This document shows positions 10,614-18,594 of a stretch of DNA of 64,000 bases, piece after piece; position 1 is the first letter of the stretch, and every line of letters starts with the position of its first letter. Under the pieces are notes generated by a model that worked only from the letters and a program-made list of their open reading frames with translations, did not search any database and was not told the origin of the DNA. Position numbers and translations under genes: made by a program. Location: the NCBI RefSeq assembly GCF_030158565.1, contig NZ_JAOASQ010000010.1:1-64000 (forward strand), in the 5' to 3' direction. Source of the stretch: Limnohabitans sp. Lineage in GTDB: Bacteria > Pseudomonadota > Gammaproteobacteria > Burkholderiales > Burkholderiaceae_C.

Positions 10614-11074
10614 GGCGGCGGTTGTCAGCAGACGTGCGGCCTCTCGCTATGCAGGCAGCTTGGGCTACTCATGCTCTGAAGCTCTGAATGCGTTTTTGCA
10701 CTGCATCCAGTCCAAAGCATTGGAATGTCCCCTTTGGCTCAGTCAATATGAATGTCCATGTGGATGCACTGCCTATGCGGGTCAATCGCATGCCGCGCAC
10801 CAGTGCCATCAGTCGTAGGGTTTCAAACATGCAACATGTCAGACCCCCACTTTCATCAGGTGCGAGTTGTCCAGTTTGCAGCGGTTGTCCGGCATTGGGA
10901 TTGCGCCCGCCGAAATAACATCAATCACAACAGAGGCCAATCTCTCTTCGTCTGGGCCTCATGCTTGTACGTCTCGTGGTGCCTGATAGTCAGCTGCTTT
11001 GTTCATTTGAAGTTGATTTTTATTATCAATATGTATAATATATTTCTTAATTTTGATTTCTTAAATTAATTAAA
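10614..11074. other. intergenic stretch without a recognisable gene
   Basis: About 460 bp with no convincing frame. Composition shifts abruptly from GC-rich to very AT-rich near 10990, just before the lipoprotein gene. The left part may be decayed mobile-element DNA, but no transposase fragment can be identified by eye. Confidence 0.4.
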
Positions 11075-11122
11075 ATGATAAATTTGTTTAAATCGGTATC
11101 AATTGCTATATTGGCTGTTCTG

Positions 11123-11143
11123 CTCGCTGCTCGCTGCTCGCTG
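11123..11143 (+). repeat. heptanucleotide tandem repeat (CTCGCTG)x3
   Basis: Three perfect 7-bp units lie inside the signal-peptide coding part of the following lipoprotein gene. Because 7 is not a multiple of 3, gain or loss of a unit shifts the frame. Confidence 0.85.
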
Positions 11144-11163
11144 CTTGTGGTGGAGGTGCCGGG

Positions 11164-12150
11164 GTGTCAAGCTCATCGGGATTTCTACCTGCAGATTTTT
11201 CAGAAAAGTCAATATATTATGTGAGCGATAAAAAATATCAGCTTGCTGTTTTTAATTCCAACGGTATTGTTCATGCATCGGAATATGTCGCAGAAGGTGC
11301 TCCGATTGTTAATTCGGATGCGGCAACCTGGGCAATCGTCAAAGGTGAATTGTGGATTACCTACTCAGGTAATACACAAAAGTACAAACTAATAAGTAAC
11401 GATGCCATAAATCGTTATTATCAAGTAGAAAAAACATCTGCGAATGGCAGTGTTAAAACGGTTGTGTGGTTTTATGATCAAAAAACAGCCTTGGCTCAAG
11501 CTCAAGCATTTATAAATAATAATGAAATTTCTGAGGTGGGATCTAATTCATCTCCTAGTACATATCCATTTTCTGTTATTTGGATTAATTCATTACGGCC
11601 TTCATCCAAAAATTTCAATATTAGTGGATATGTGAATGGTATGGAAGTTACGGGTTCAGGAACGGTAACGCGAGGGGCTTTTAGCACAGGTATATTTGAA
11701 GGAGTTTCAGCAAACCGGCAAATAAAAACTTTGACAGGAGAGTTTGCAGTTGGCGGGACTACTGTGCCAATGAGTAGTTATGTTTTTGATTGGGTTAATT
11801 CAAACTATGAGCCATTAGGAAAAAGTGGAGGTGATGATTATTTTGTTGTGAGGGGGGTGCCAACTTTTCCAGCAACAGTACGTGTTAATGACTCGGGTGC
11901 TTTGTATAGTGCTGAAATTTACAATAATAGTAGTAAGTCAGGGTATATCGGGACTGTATCTGTTACGTATGTTGTTGAAGCGGATACGGCGACAACGGCT
12001 TTATTGAGAATAATCACCGAAGAAAGAAATGCATTTGGCATGATAAAGTCAACCCTTCAATCGGAAGTCAAAATATGGCCATCGGGTGAATTTGAATTAA
12101 TAAAAGAAATTTTCCGTGGAGATGACTCGGTCCTGATATTTAATTATTAA
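11164..12150 (+). CDS. putative lipoprotein, start region out of frame (phase-variable or broken)
   Basis: A 328-aa AT-rich, beta-rich, Ser/Thr/Asn-rich surface-type protein of no recognised family. The open frame begins at GTG 11164, but the bases just upstream in that frame encode AAC-GGGAG, a lipobox. ATG 11075 begins a good signal sequence (MINLFKSVSIAILAVLLAA). It is out of frame with the lipobox because of three copies of a 7-bp repeat at 11123-11143. One or four copies would join ATG 11075 to the main frame. As read, translation from ATG 11075 stops at about 11223. It is AT-rich relative to all neighbours, suggesting transfer. Confidence 0.6.
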   Translation: MSSSSGFLPADFSEKSIYYVSDKKYQLAVFNSNGIVHASEYVAEGAPIVNSDAATWAIVKGELWITYSGNTQKYKLISNDAINRYYQVEKTSANGSVKTVVWFYDQKTALAQAQAFINNNEISEVGSNSSPSTYPFSVIWINSLRPSSKNFNISGYVNGMEVTGSGTVTRGAFSTGIFEGVSANRQIKTLTGEFAVGGTTVPMSSYVFDWVNSNYEPLGKSGGDDYFVVRGVPTFPATVRVNDSGALYSAEIYNNSSKSGYIGTVSVTYVVEADTATTALLRIITEERNAFGMIKSTLQSEVKIWPSGEFELIKEIFRGDDSVLIFNY

Positions 12151-12158
12151 CTTGTGTT

Positions 12159-14198
12159 TCAGTCGCTGACCATGCCCTGGTGGCGCAGCAGCGCATCCAG
12201 GCTGGGCTCGCGGCCTCGGAAGGCTTTGAACGAGTCCAGCGCTGGGCGGCTGCCGCCGGCTTCCAAGATGGCTTGGCGGTAACGGCGGCCGGTTTCCAGG
12301 CTGGGGCTGCCGTCGGCAGCGGCGGTTTCTTCAAAAGCGGCGTAGGCATCGGCGCTCAGCACCTCGGCCCATTTGTAGCTGTAATAGCCTGCGGCATACC
12401 CGCCCGCAAAGATGTGGCTGAAGGTGTGGACCATGCGGTTGAAAGCTGGTGGCCGCATGACGGCCACTTCGTTGCGCACTTCTTGCAAGAGCGGCATGAA
12501 GTCCTGAGACGGGTCGTGCTCGGCGTGCACCAGCATGTCGAACAGCGAGAACTCGATCTGGCGCAGGGTTTGCAGACCGCTTTGGAAGTTCTTGGCGGCC
12601 AGCATTTTGTCGAACAGTTCGCGCGGCAAGGCGGCGCCGGTCTCCACATGGGCGGTCATGTGGCTCAGCACCGACCATTCCCAGCAGAAGTTTTCCATGA
12701 ACTGGCTGGGCAGCTCGACCGCGTCCCACTCCACGCCGCTGATGCCCGAGACATCGCGCTCGTTCACTTGCGTGAGCATGTGGTGCAGGCCATGGCCAAA
12801 TTCGTGGAAGAGGGTGATCACGTCGTCGTGCGTCAGCAGCGCGGGCTGGCCGTTGACGCCCTCGGCGAAATTGCACACCAGGTGCGCCACCGGTGTTTGC
12901 AGCACGCCGGTGTCGGGGCGCTGCCAGCGGCCGCGCACATCGTCCATCCAGGCGCCGCCGCGTTTGCCGCCGCGTGCGGGTTGGTCCAGGTAGAACTGGC
13001 CAATCAGCTGGCCTTGGCGTTCGATGCGGAAGAACTGCACGGCAGGGTGCCAGACCGGGGCTTGGTCAGGTCGGATGCTGACTTCGAACAGGGTTTCGAT
13101 GATTTTGAACAGACCGGCCAGCACCTTGGGGGCTGTGAAGTATTGTTTGACGTCCTGCTCGCTGAAGCTATAGCGCGCTTCCTTGAGCTTTTCGCTGATG
13201 TAGGGCACGTCCCAGGCGTTCAGCGGGCCGGTGTGGCCCAGCTCTTGGGCGGCGAACTCGCGCAAGTCGGCCAGGTCTTTTTCGGCAAAGGGGCGCGCAC
13301 GCAGGGCCAGGTCTCGCAAAAAGCCGATCACTTTTTTGGGCGATTCTGCCATCTTGGGCACCACCGAGACCTGCGCATAGTTGTCGTAACCCAAGAGGCG
13401 TGACTCTTCCTGGCGCAAGACGAGGATTTCCTGCATCAAGGCGGTGTTGTCGAACTGGCGGCTGTCTTCAGGCGCCTGGTCCGATGCGCGGGTGACGTGG
13501 GCTTTGTACAGTTGCTCGCGCAGCGCCGCGTCATGGGCAAATTGCATCACCGGCAGGTACACCGGCATCTTCAGGCTCAGGCGGCAGCCTTCCTGGCCCT
13601 CTTTCTGGGCGGAGGCGCGGGTGGCTTGCACCACGTCAGCGGGCACGCCCGCCAGACGGTCTTCGCTCACATACAAGGAAAAGCTGTCGGTCGCGTCCAG
13701 CGTGTTTTCGCTGAACTTCTGGGTCAGCTCGGCCAGGCGCTCCTGAATGGCGGCGTAACGCACTTTGGCCTCGCCTTGCAGCTCGGCGCCGCCCAGCACA
13801 AAGGCGCGCAAGGCGTTTTGGTGGGCTTGCTTTTGTTCAGCGTTCAGGCTGGCGGTGTCGATGGCTTTGTACTTGGCGTACAGGCGCTCGTCGCTGCCCA
13901 GGCGTGTCCAGAATTCGGTGACCAGGGGCAGGGCCGCGTTGTAAGCGGCGCGCAGCTCGGGGGTGTCGGCCACGCTGTTGAGGTGGCTGACTGCGCCCCA
14001 GGCCATGCCCAGACGCTCTGTGCTGACGTCCAGCACCTTGGCGATCTCGACCCATTGCGCTGGGAAATCTGCGGCAGTGACCGTTTCCAGAGCCCGGTTG
14101 GTGGCCGCCAGCAGTTCGTCCATGGCGGGTGCCACGTGTTCCGGGGCGATGCGGTCAAACAAGGGCAGGCCGGAGGTGTCGAGCAGGGGGTTGGTCAT
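12159..14198 (-). CDS. prlC: oligopeptidase A (M3 metallopeptidase)
   Basis: A 679-aa cytoplasmic zinc peptidase that degrades short peptides, including cleaved signal peptides. The zinc-binding motif HEFGHGLHH is at about 465-473 (H465, E466, H469), with the second Glu in the following helix. Length matches the PrlC/OpdA family. ATG 14198 (MTNPLLDTSG) is preferred; an ATG at 14222 would add eight residues (MTHKTEKA) that the family usually lacks. It lies downstream of folD on the same strand, separated by a short tandem repeat block. Confidence 0.92.
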   Translation of the reverse strand: MTNPLLDTSGLPLFDRIAPEHVAPAMDELLAATNRALETVTAADFPAQWVEIAKVLDVSTERLGMAWGAVSHLNSVADTPELRAAYNAALPLVTEFWTRLGSDERLYAKYKAIDTASLNAEQKQAHQNALRAFVLGGAELQGEAKVRYAAIQERLAELTQKFSENTLDATDSFSLYVSEDRLAGVPADVVQATRASAQKEGQEGCRLSLKMPVYLPVMQFAHDAALREQLYKAHVTRASDQAPEDSRQFDNTALMQEILVLRQEESRLLGYDNYAQVSVVPKMAESPKKVIGFLRDLALRARPFAEKDLADLREFAAQELGHTGPLNAWDVPYISEKLKEARYSFSEQDVKQYFTAPKVLAGLFKIIETLFEVSIRPDQAPVWHPAVQFFRIERQGQLIGQFYLDQPARGGKRGGAWMDDVRGRWQRPDTGVLQTPVAHLVCNFAEGVNGQPALLTHDDVITLFHEFGHGLHHMLTQVNERDVSGISGVEWDAVELPSQFMENFCWEWSVLSHMTAHVETGAALPRELFDKMLAAKNFQSGLQTLRQIEFSLFDMLVHAEHDPSQDFMPLLQEVRNEVAVMRPPAFNRMVHTFSHIFAGGYAAGYYSYKWAEVLSADAYAAFEETAAADGSPSLETGRRYRQAILEAGGSRPALDSFKAFRGREPSLDALLRHQGMVSD

Positions 14199-14246
14199 GG
14201 CTTTTTCGGTCTTGTGGGTCAAGGGCTGGGGTCTGGCGGGGATGGA

Positions 14247-14321
14247 CCCCGGGTCAAGCCCGGGGTGACATATTTTGGGCCCGGGGTGACACGTTTGGGG
14301 CTCGGGGTGACACGTTTGGGG
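14247..14321. repeat. REP-like palindrome and 21-bp tandem repeats between folD and prlC
   Basis: CCCCGGGTCAAGCCCGGGG at 14247-14265 is a REP-like palindrome. From 14259 three successive 21-bp units (14259, 14280, 14301) each begin with C-rich GGGGTGACA. The block falls in the spacer before prlC on the minus strand. Related CCCGGG palindromes occur at 36391 and 36590. Confidence 0.7.
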
Positions 14322-14339
14322 CTTTGGGTGCCTTGTGGA

Positions 14340-15191
14340 TTACTTGGAGGCGCGTTCGGCGGCTTCAAGGGTGTTGACCAAGAGCATGGTGATGGTCATG
14401 GGGCCGACGCCGCCGGGCACGGGGGTGATGTGGCTGGCGACTTGTTTGACGCCTTCAAAATCCACGTCGCCGCACAGTTTGCCTTCGTCGTTGCGGTTCA
14501 TGCCCACGTCCAGCACCACAGCGCCGGGCTTGACCATGTCGGCCGTGAGCACATTGCGCTTGCCCACAGCGGCCACGATCACATCGGCCTGCAGCGTCAT
14601 GGCCTTGAGGTCTTTGGTGCCGCTGTGGCAAATGGTCACGGTGGCGTTCTTTTGCAAGAGCATCAGCGCCATGGGCTTGCCCACGATGTTGCTGCGGCCA
14701 ATGACCACGGCGTGTTTGCCTTTCAGGTCGTAGTTGATGCTTTCGAGCATCTTCATGCAGCCATAAGGGGTGCAAGGCCAGAAACCGGGCATACCGGTCA
14801 TGAGCGCACCGGCGCTGGCGATGTGGAAACCGTCCACGTCTTTGGCCGGGCTGATGGCTTCGATCACTTTTTGCGCGTCGATGTGCGCAGGCAAGGGCAG
14901 CTGCACCAGGATGCCGTGGATGCTGGGGTCGTTGTTGAGCGCTTCCACGCGGGCCAGCAAGTCGGCCTCGGTCATGCTGGCTTCGTATTTTTCCAGCACC
15001 GAGTGCAAGCCTGCGTCTTCGCAAGCTTTGACCTTGTTGCGCACATAAACCTGACTGGCTTGGTTGTCGCCCACCAGCACCACGGCCAGGCCGGGCGTGA
15101 TGCCTTTGGCTTTCAGGGCTTGGGCACGGGTGGCGACTTCGGTGCGCAGTTGTTTGGACAGGGCGTTGCCGTCGATGATTTGGGCGGTCAT
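14340..15191 (-). CDS. folD: methylenetetrahydrofolate dehydrogenase/cyclohydrolase
   Basis: A 283-aa bifunctional FolD that interconverts 5,10-methylene-, methenyl- and 10-formyl-tetrahydrofolate, using NADP. Signature stretches are [14 protein letters not shown] (Lys and Tyr catalytic pair, about 50-63), [11 protein letters not shown], and the NADP-binding [14 protein letters not shown] (about 164-177). PGGVGPMT (about 258-265) near the C-terminus is the second PROSITE-type motif. It stands upstream of prlC on the same strand; a terminator separates it from the response regulator. Confidence 0.96.
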   Translation of the reverse strand: MTAQIIDGNALSKQLRTEVATRAQALKAKGITPGLAVVLVGDNQASQVYVRNKVKACEDAGLHSVLEKYEASMTEADLLARVEALNNDPSIHGILVQLPLPAHIDAQKVIEAISPAKDVDGFHIASAGALMTGMPGFWPCTPYGCMKMLESINYDLKGKHAVVIGRSNIVGKPMALMLLQKNATVTICHSGTKDLKAMTLQADVIVAAVGKRNVLTADMVKPGAVVLDVGMNRNDEGKLCGDVDFEGVKQVASHITPVPGGVGPMTITMLLVNTLEAAERASK

Positions 15192-15225
15192 GTTTGAAAC
15201 TCGAAAAGGTCAGAGAAAAAATGCA

Positions 15226-15250
15226 AAACGCCCGACGGGTGCGGGCGTTT
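15226..15250 (-). terminator. terminator of the sensor-kinase/response-regulator pair
   Basis: AAACGCCCG (15226-15234) pairs perfectly with CGGGCGTTT (15242-15250), followed on the minus strand by a T-rich tail. It ends the two-component operon before folD. Confidence 0.8.
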
Positions 15251-15267
15251 GGATGAGGGCTTGTGGC

Positions 15268-15894
15268 TCAGGCCTTGGGCGCGTTTTGCCCCAGTGCGAT
15301 CTTGAGCAAGTCGGCCACGGTGTTGGCGTTGAGCTTTTCCATGATGTTGGCGCGGTGCGCTTCCACCGTTTTGATGCTGATGCCCAGATCGTCGGCGATC
15401 TGCTTGTTCAGACGGCCTGCCACGATGCGTTCGAGCACCTGGGCTTCACGGCCTGTCAGTTTGGACAGCAGCGCATCGCGGCTGGCCGCTTGCTGGTGGC
15501 CAGCAAAGGCTTCACGGGCTTCGTCCAGCATGCGCTCGACCAGACTGAGCAACTCTTCTTCCTTGAAGGGCTTCTGGATGAAGTCCATCGCGCCTTTTTT
15601 CATGGTGTTCACGGCCATGGGCACGTCGCCGTGGCCGGTGATGAACACGATGGGCAGGGGGGATTTGCGCTCGATCAGGCGGTCTTGCAGTTCCAGGCCG
15701 GTCATGCCGCCCATGCGGATGTCGGCGATCAGGCAGGCCACTTCACGCGGGTCGTAGCGGCTGATGAACGATTCCGCACTGTCAAAGCAACGCACGCGGT
15801 AGTCTTTGCCTTCGAGCAGCCACTGCAGGGAATCGCGCACCGCTTCGTCGTCGTCCACGACATAAACCGTGCCTTTTTTCGGAATCAAACTCAT
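15268..15894 (-). CDS. FixJ-family response regulator
   Basis: A 208-aa regulator with an N-terminal receiver (acidic pocket DDD at 14-16, phosphoacceptor D58 in ADIRMGG, Thr in FITGHGD, Lys in IQKPF) and a C-terminal LuxR-type helix-turn-helix (about 145-205, LTGREAQVLERIVAG and NKQIADDLGISIKTVEAHR). Its start overlaps the kinase stop (ATGA), so kinase and regulator are translationally coupled. The pair is divergent from aceE, so control of pyruvate dehydrogenase or related carbon metabolism is a reasonable guess, not shown. Confidence 0.9.
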   Translation of the reverse strand: MSLIPKKGTVYVVDDDEAVRDSLQWLLEGKDYRVRCFDSAESFISRYDPREVACLIADIRMGGMTGLELQDRLIERKSPLPIVFITGHGDVPMAVNTMKKGAMDFIQKPFKEEELLSLVERMLDEAREAFAGHQQAASRDALLSKLTGREAQVLERIVAGRLNKQIADDLGISIKTVEAHRANIMEKLNANTVADLLKIALGQNAPKA

Positions 15895-18422
15895 TCATTT
15901 ACCCCAGTGGCTTGTTGGGTGGTCAAAGTGGCTTCGACCGGGATCCAGAAGGAGAACCGGCAGCCGGTCACCTCGTCGGCATTGTAGAGGTTCTCGGCCA
16001 TGATCCTGCCCTGGTGGGATTCGATGATGCTGCGGCACAAATTCAGGCCAATGCCCATGCCTTCGACCTTGGTTGAGAAGAAGGCTTCGTAAACGCGGTC
16101 AATGGCTTCGGGTGGCAGGCCTTGGCCCGTGTCGGTGACAGAAAATTCGACCACCGGTTTGTCGTCCACCATGGTGGGCACCACTTTCAATTCCACATGG
16201 CGCTTGTCCGCTGGCCGTTTGGCGTTGTCAATCGACTCGGCCGCATTTTTCATCAGGTTGATCAGGACCTGCTCAATCAGAATCGGGTCCACCATCAGCT
16301 GCGGCAAGCGGGCGGCCACGTAATGGCTCAGACGCACATGGCGGCGGCGCAGTTCAATTTCGGCCAGTTCCAACGATTCGTTGACCATGGCGCTCACGTC
16401 CGACAAGGCGCGGTTGGGTTCGCTGCGTTTCACAAAACTGCGGATGCGCAAAATGATTTGGCCCGCACGTTGGGCTTGGTGCGCGGTCTTGTCCAGTGCC
16501 CAGAGCAGGTCTTTTTCTTCGGCCTGTTGGCTCTTGATGCGCGAAATCATGCCGCTGCAGTAATTGCTGATGGCGGTCAGGGGCTGGTTCAGCTCGTGCG
16601 CCACGCTGGAGGCCATCTCGCCCATGGTGATCAGGCGGCTGGCGGTTTGTGCGCGCTCGGCCTGTTGGGCGGCCAGCTCTTCGGCCTGTCGGCGTGGCGT
16701 AATGTCACTGGCAATCACCATCTGTGCCAAGCGGCCATCGGCCCAATTGATGTAGCGCGAACGCACTTCCAGCCATTTGCCAAGCTCGGCGACAAAGATT
16801 TCGGCGTTTTCCGACGAGGCCACGGTCAAACTGTCGATGGGCAGACCTGCGAGGTCGTCCACATCGTCGGAAGCTTTTTCGCCACTGTAGGCACCCGCTT
16901 GTTGCACCAAGCGCAAATGCCCCTCAGTGTTTTGGCCGAACCACAGGCGGTAGAGCTTGTTGGCAAACAGCAGCTCTTCGCTGCCCAAGGGCGCAACCGA
17001 TACAGAGGCGTCCAGCGCTTCGAGCACGATGGTGAAACGCTCGTGCGAACTGGCCAACTGTTCGCGAATGCGGTTGGGCTCGGTGATGTCGGTCATCGAC
17101 GTCATCCAGCCCGTTTGCTTGCCCGTCGCATCGATCAGGGGCGAGACGTACATTCGGGCATCAAACAACTTGCCGCTTTTACGCTTGACCCGCACCTGAA
17201 AGCCTGCGGATGAATGTTGTCCGCTGATTTCTTCTTCCAAGCGCTTCATCAGCAGTTCCCGGTCCTGGTCGGGCCAGTAAGGGAAGGGGGCTTCTGCCCC
17301 CACCAATTCGGCCTCGCTCCAGCCGGTCATCTGGCAAAAAGCGGGATTGACGTAAGTGATGCGTCCACGCAAGTCCAGTGCACGCATGCCTGTGACCATG
17401 GAGTTCTCCATGGCCCTGCGAAAACTGGTTTCTGCAACCAGTGCCTTTTGTGCTTGCAGTCGTCTGCGGGTATGCCGCCAATTGCCGATCAGCATCCAGG
17501 CGGTCATGACGCTGAGCACGCTCACCAGCCAAAACAAACCGCTTCCCACCAAGCCCTGCGAGGTTCGCCAGGCTTGTGCGCGCAAGATCAGATCGTTGCC
17601 CACCGGGGGCACAGGGATTTCGTAGTCGTTGTCCAAACGCTGGGTGCCTGGCAGCAAGTTGAGCAAATGAATACGTTTGGGAATGGTTTGCCCTGCCAGC
17701 AATTTCCCTGTGCTGTCTTGTAACGCAACGGCGTATTTCGCCAGAACCTCGGTGGGGATGCCGTAACGAAGCAAGCCTTCCATGGTGTATTCGGCCAGGA
17801 TGACACCACTGAAACGGCCTTGCTCGTCGCTCAAGGGCGAGTGCAGTTGCAGCACCTCGTTGTTGTTGTCTTTGTCCTCATCCGCGTCGACACGACCGTA
17901 GATCGGTTGCATCAAATCACGCGCCAAGCTGAAGTGGGCCTCTGTCTCACCGACTTTCAGAACACTGCCTGTTTTCAAATACTGGCTGGGCAGCAAACTG
18001 GAGATGCTCTGGTTGGCAATGATCCGACGGCGGTCATCGATCCAGGACAAGGATTGGTATTCGGGGTATTGCTGCACCAGGGCTTCGGCGCGCGACATGA
18101 ATTGATCGGGTCTGACTTCGCGGTTGGACACATCGCGTGCCAAGCGCATCACCTGTTCCTGGCGCTCGATCAGTCGCAGTCGCAGTCTCTGCTGTGCGTA
18201 TTCCACATCACGTTTGATCGCTTCTTGCTCGCGCTCGACTTCTTCAATGCGCAAGTACCAAAACGCACTGGCGATGGCTGCCAAGAACAGCAAGACGGCA
18301 GCAACCGGCGCCAAATTTGCAAATCGATCTTGCCTATTGGGTGATTGCTGCACCCACCATGAGCGCCACCATGCCCAGGGACCTACCTTTTTGACCACCG
18401 ATGCAGCTTTGTTCAATTCCAT
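15891..18422 (-). CDS. PAS-domain sensor histidine kinase
   Basis: An 843-aa membrane kinase. One transmembrane segment is near 38-57, a periplasmic sensor region follows (about 60-295), a second segment is near 300-320, then two PAS-type domains (about 335-455 and 460-580). The HisKA box AHELNQPLTAISNY holds the phosphoacceptor H609. The ATPase shows NLMKNAAES (N box), DTGQGLP (G1) and GMGIGL (G2). It would phosphorylate the overlapping FixJ-type regulator. The periplasmic signal is unknown. Confidence 0.9.
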   Translation of the reverse strand: MELNKAASVVKKVGPWAWWRSWWVQQSPNRQDRFANLAPVAAVLLFLAAIASAFWYLRIEEVEREQEAIKRDVEYAQQRLRLRLIERQEQVMRLARDVSNREVRPDQFMSRAEALVQQYPEYQSLSWIDDRRRIIANQSISSLLPSQYLKTGSVLKVGETEAHFSLARDLMQPIYGRVDADEDKDNNNEVLQLHSPLSDEQGRFSGVILAEYTMEGLLRYGIPTEVLAKYAVALQDSTGKLLAGQTIPKRIHLLNLLPGTQRLDNDYEIPVPPVGNDLILRAQAWRTSQGLVGSGLFWLVSVLSVMTAWMLIGNWRHTRRRLQAQKALVAETSFRRAMENSMVTGMRALDLRGRITYVNPAFCQMTGWSEAELVGAEAPFPYWPDQDRELLMKRLEEEISGQHSSAGFQVRVKRKSGKLFDARMYVSPLIDATGKQTGWMTSMTDITEPNRIREQLASSHERFTIVLEALDASVSVAPLGSEELLFANKLYRLWFGQNTEGHLRLVQQAGAYSGEKASDDVDDLAGLPIDSLTVASSENAEIFVAELGKWLEVRSRYINWADGRLAQMVIASDITPRRQAEELAAQQAERAQTASRLITMGEMASSVAHELNQPLTAISNYCSGMISRIKSQQAEEKDLLWALDKTAHQAQRAGQIILRIRSFVKRSEPNRALSDVSAMVNESLELAEIELRRRHVRLSHYVAARLPQLMVDPILIEQVLINLMKNAAESIDNAKRPADKRHVELKVVPTMVDDKPVVEFSVTDTGQGLPPEAIDRVYEAFFSTKVEGMGIGLNLCRSIIESHQGRIMAENLYNADEVTGCRFSFWIPVEATLTTQQATGVNE

Positions 18423-18594
18423 GGGCTGAGTTTAGGTGACAACCCTTGCGTACCTACCCGTAAAACGGCTGTGCCAACACGGAAAATTCTCTCAAAATTT
18501 CACAATGAGAAATCATTAGGCACCATTTGAAATATTTGAAAAATTATGAGAAACTTACGGGCATCATTTAACCCACAACAAACAGGAGACACGC
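18423..18594. other. divergent regulatory region between the kinase and aceE
   Basis: This 172-bp spacer must hold promoters for both directions. CCCGTAA (18457-18463) and its reverse complement TTACGGG (18555-18561) frame an AT-rich middle. A good AGGAG (18582-18586) precedes aceE. No clear -10/-35 pair can be assigned. Confidence 0.4.

Noticed and set aside
10414-10818. 134-codon plus-strand frame
   Set aside because: Mostly antisense to the more protein-like minus-strand frame and rich in Ser/Arg, typical of a shadow.
10844-10930. Possible insertion-sequence end (TGTCAGACCCCCAC)
   Set aside because: It looked like an IS terminus, but no partner inverted repeat, target duplication or transposase fragment could be found nearby.
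12180-13403. 407-codon plus-strand frame opposite prlC
   Set aside because: Antisense to the HEFGH peptidase gene and without a ribosome-binding site.
14259-14321. CRISPR-like array
   Set aside because: Repeats are contiguous 21-bp units without spacers, and no cas genes are present anywhere in the window.
13497-15197. 566-codon plus-strand frame opposite prlC and folD
   Set aside because: Antisense shadow of two clear genes; His/Gly-rich low-complexity product without a start site.
18457-18561. CCCGTAA/TTACGGG as a firm regulator binding site
   Set aside because: A 7-bp inverted pair 91 bp apart can occur by chance; kept only as a note in the intergenic entry.
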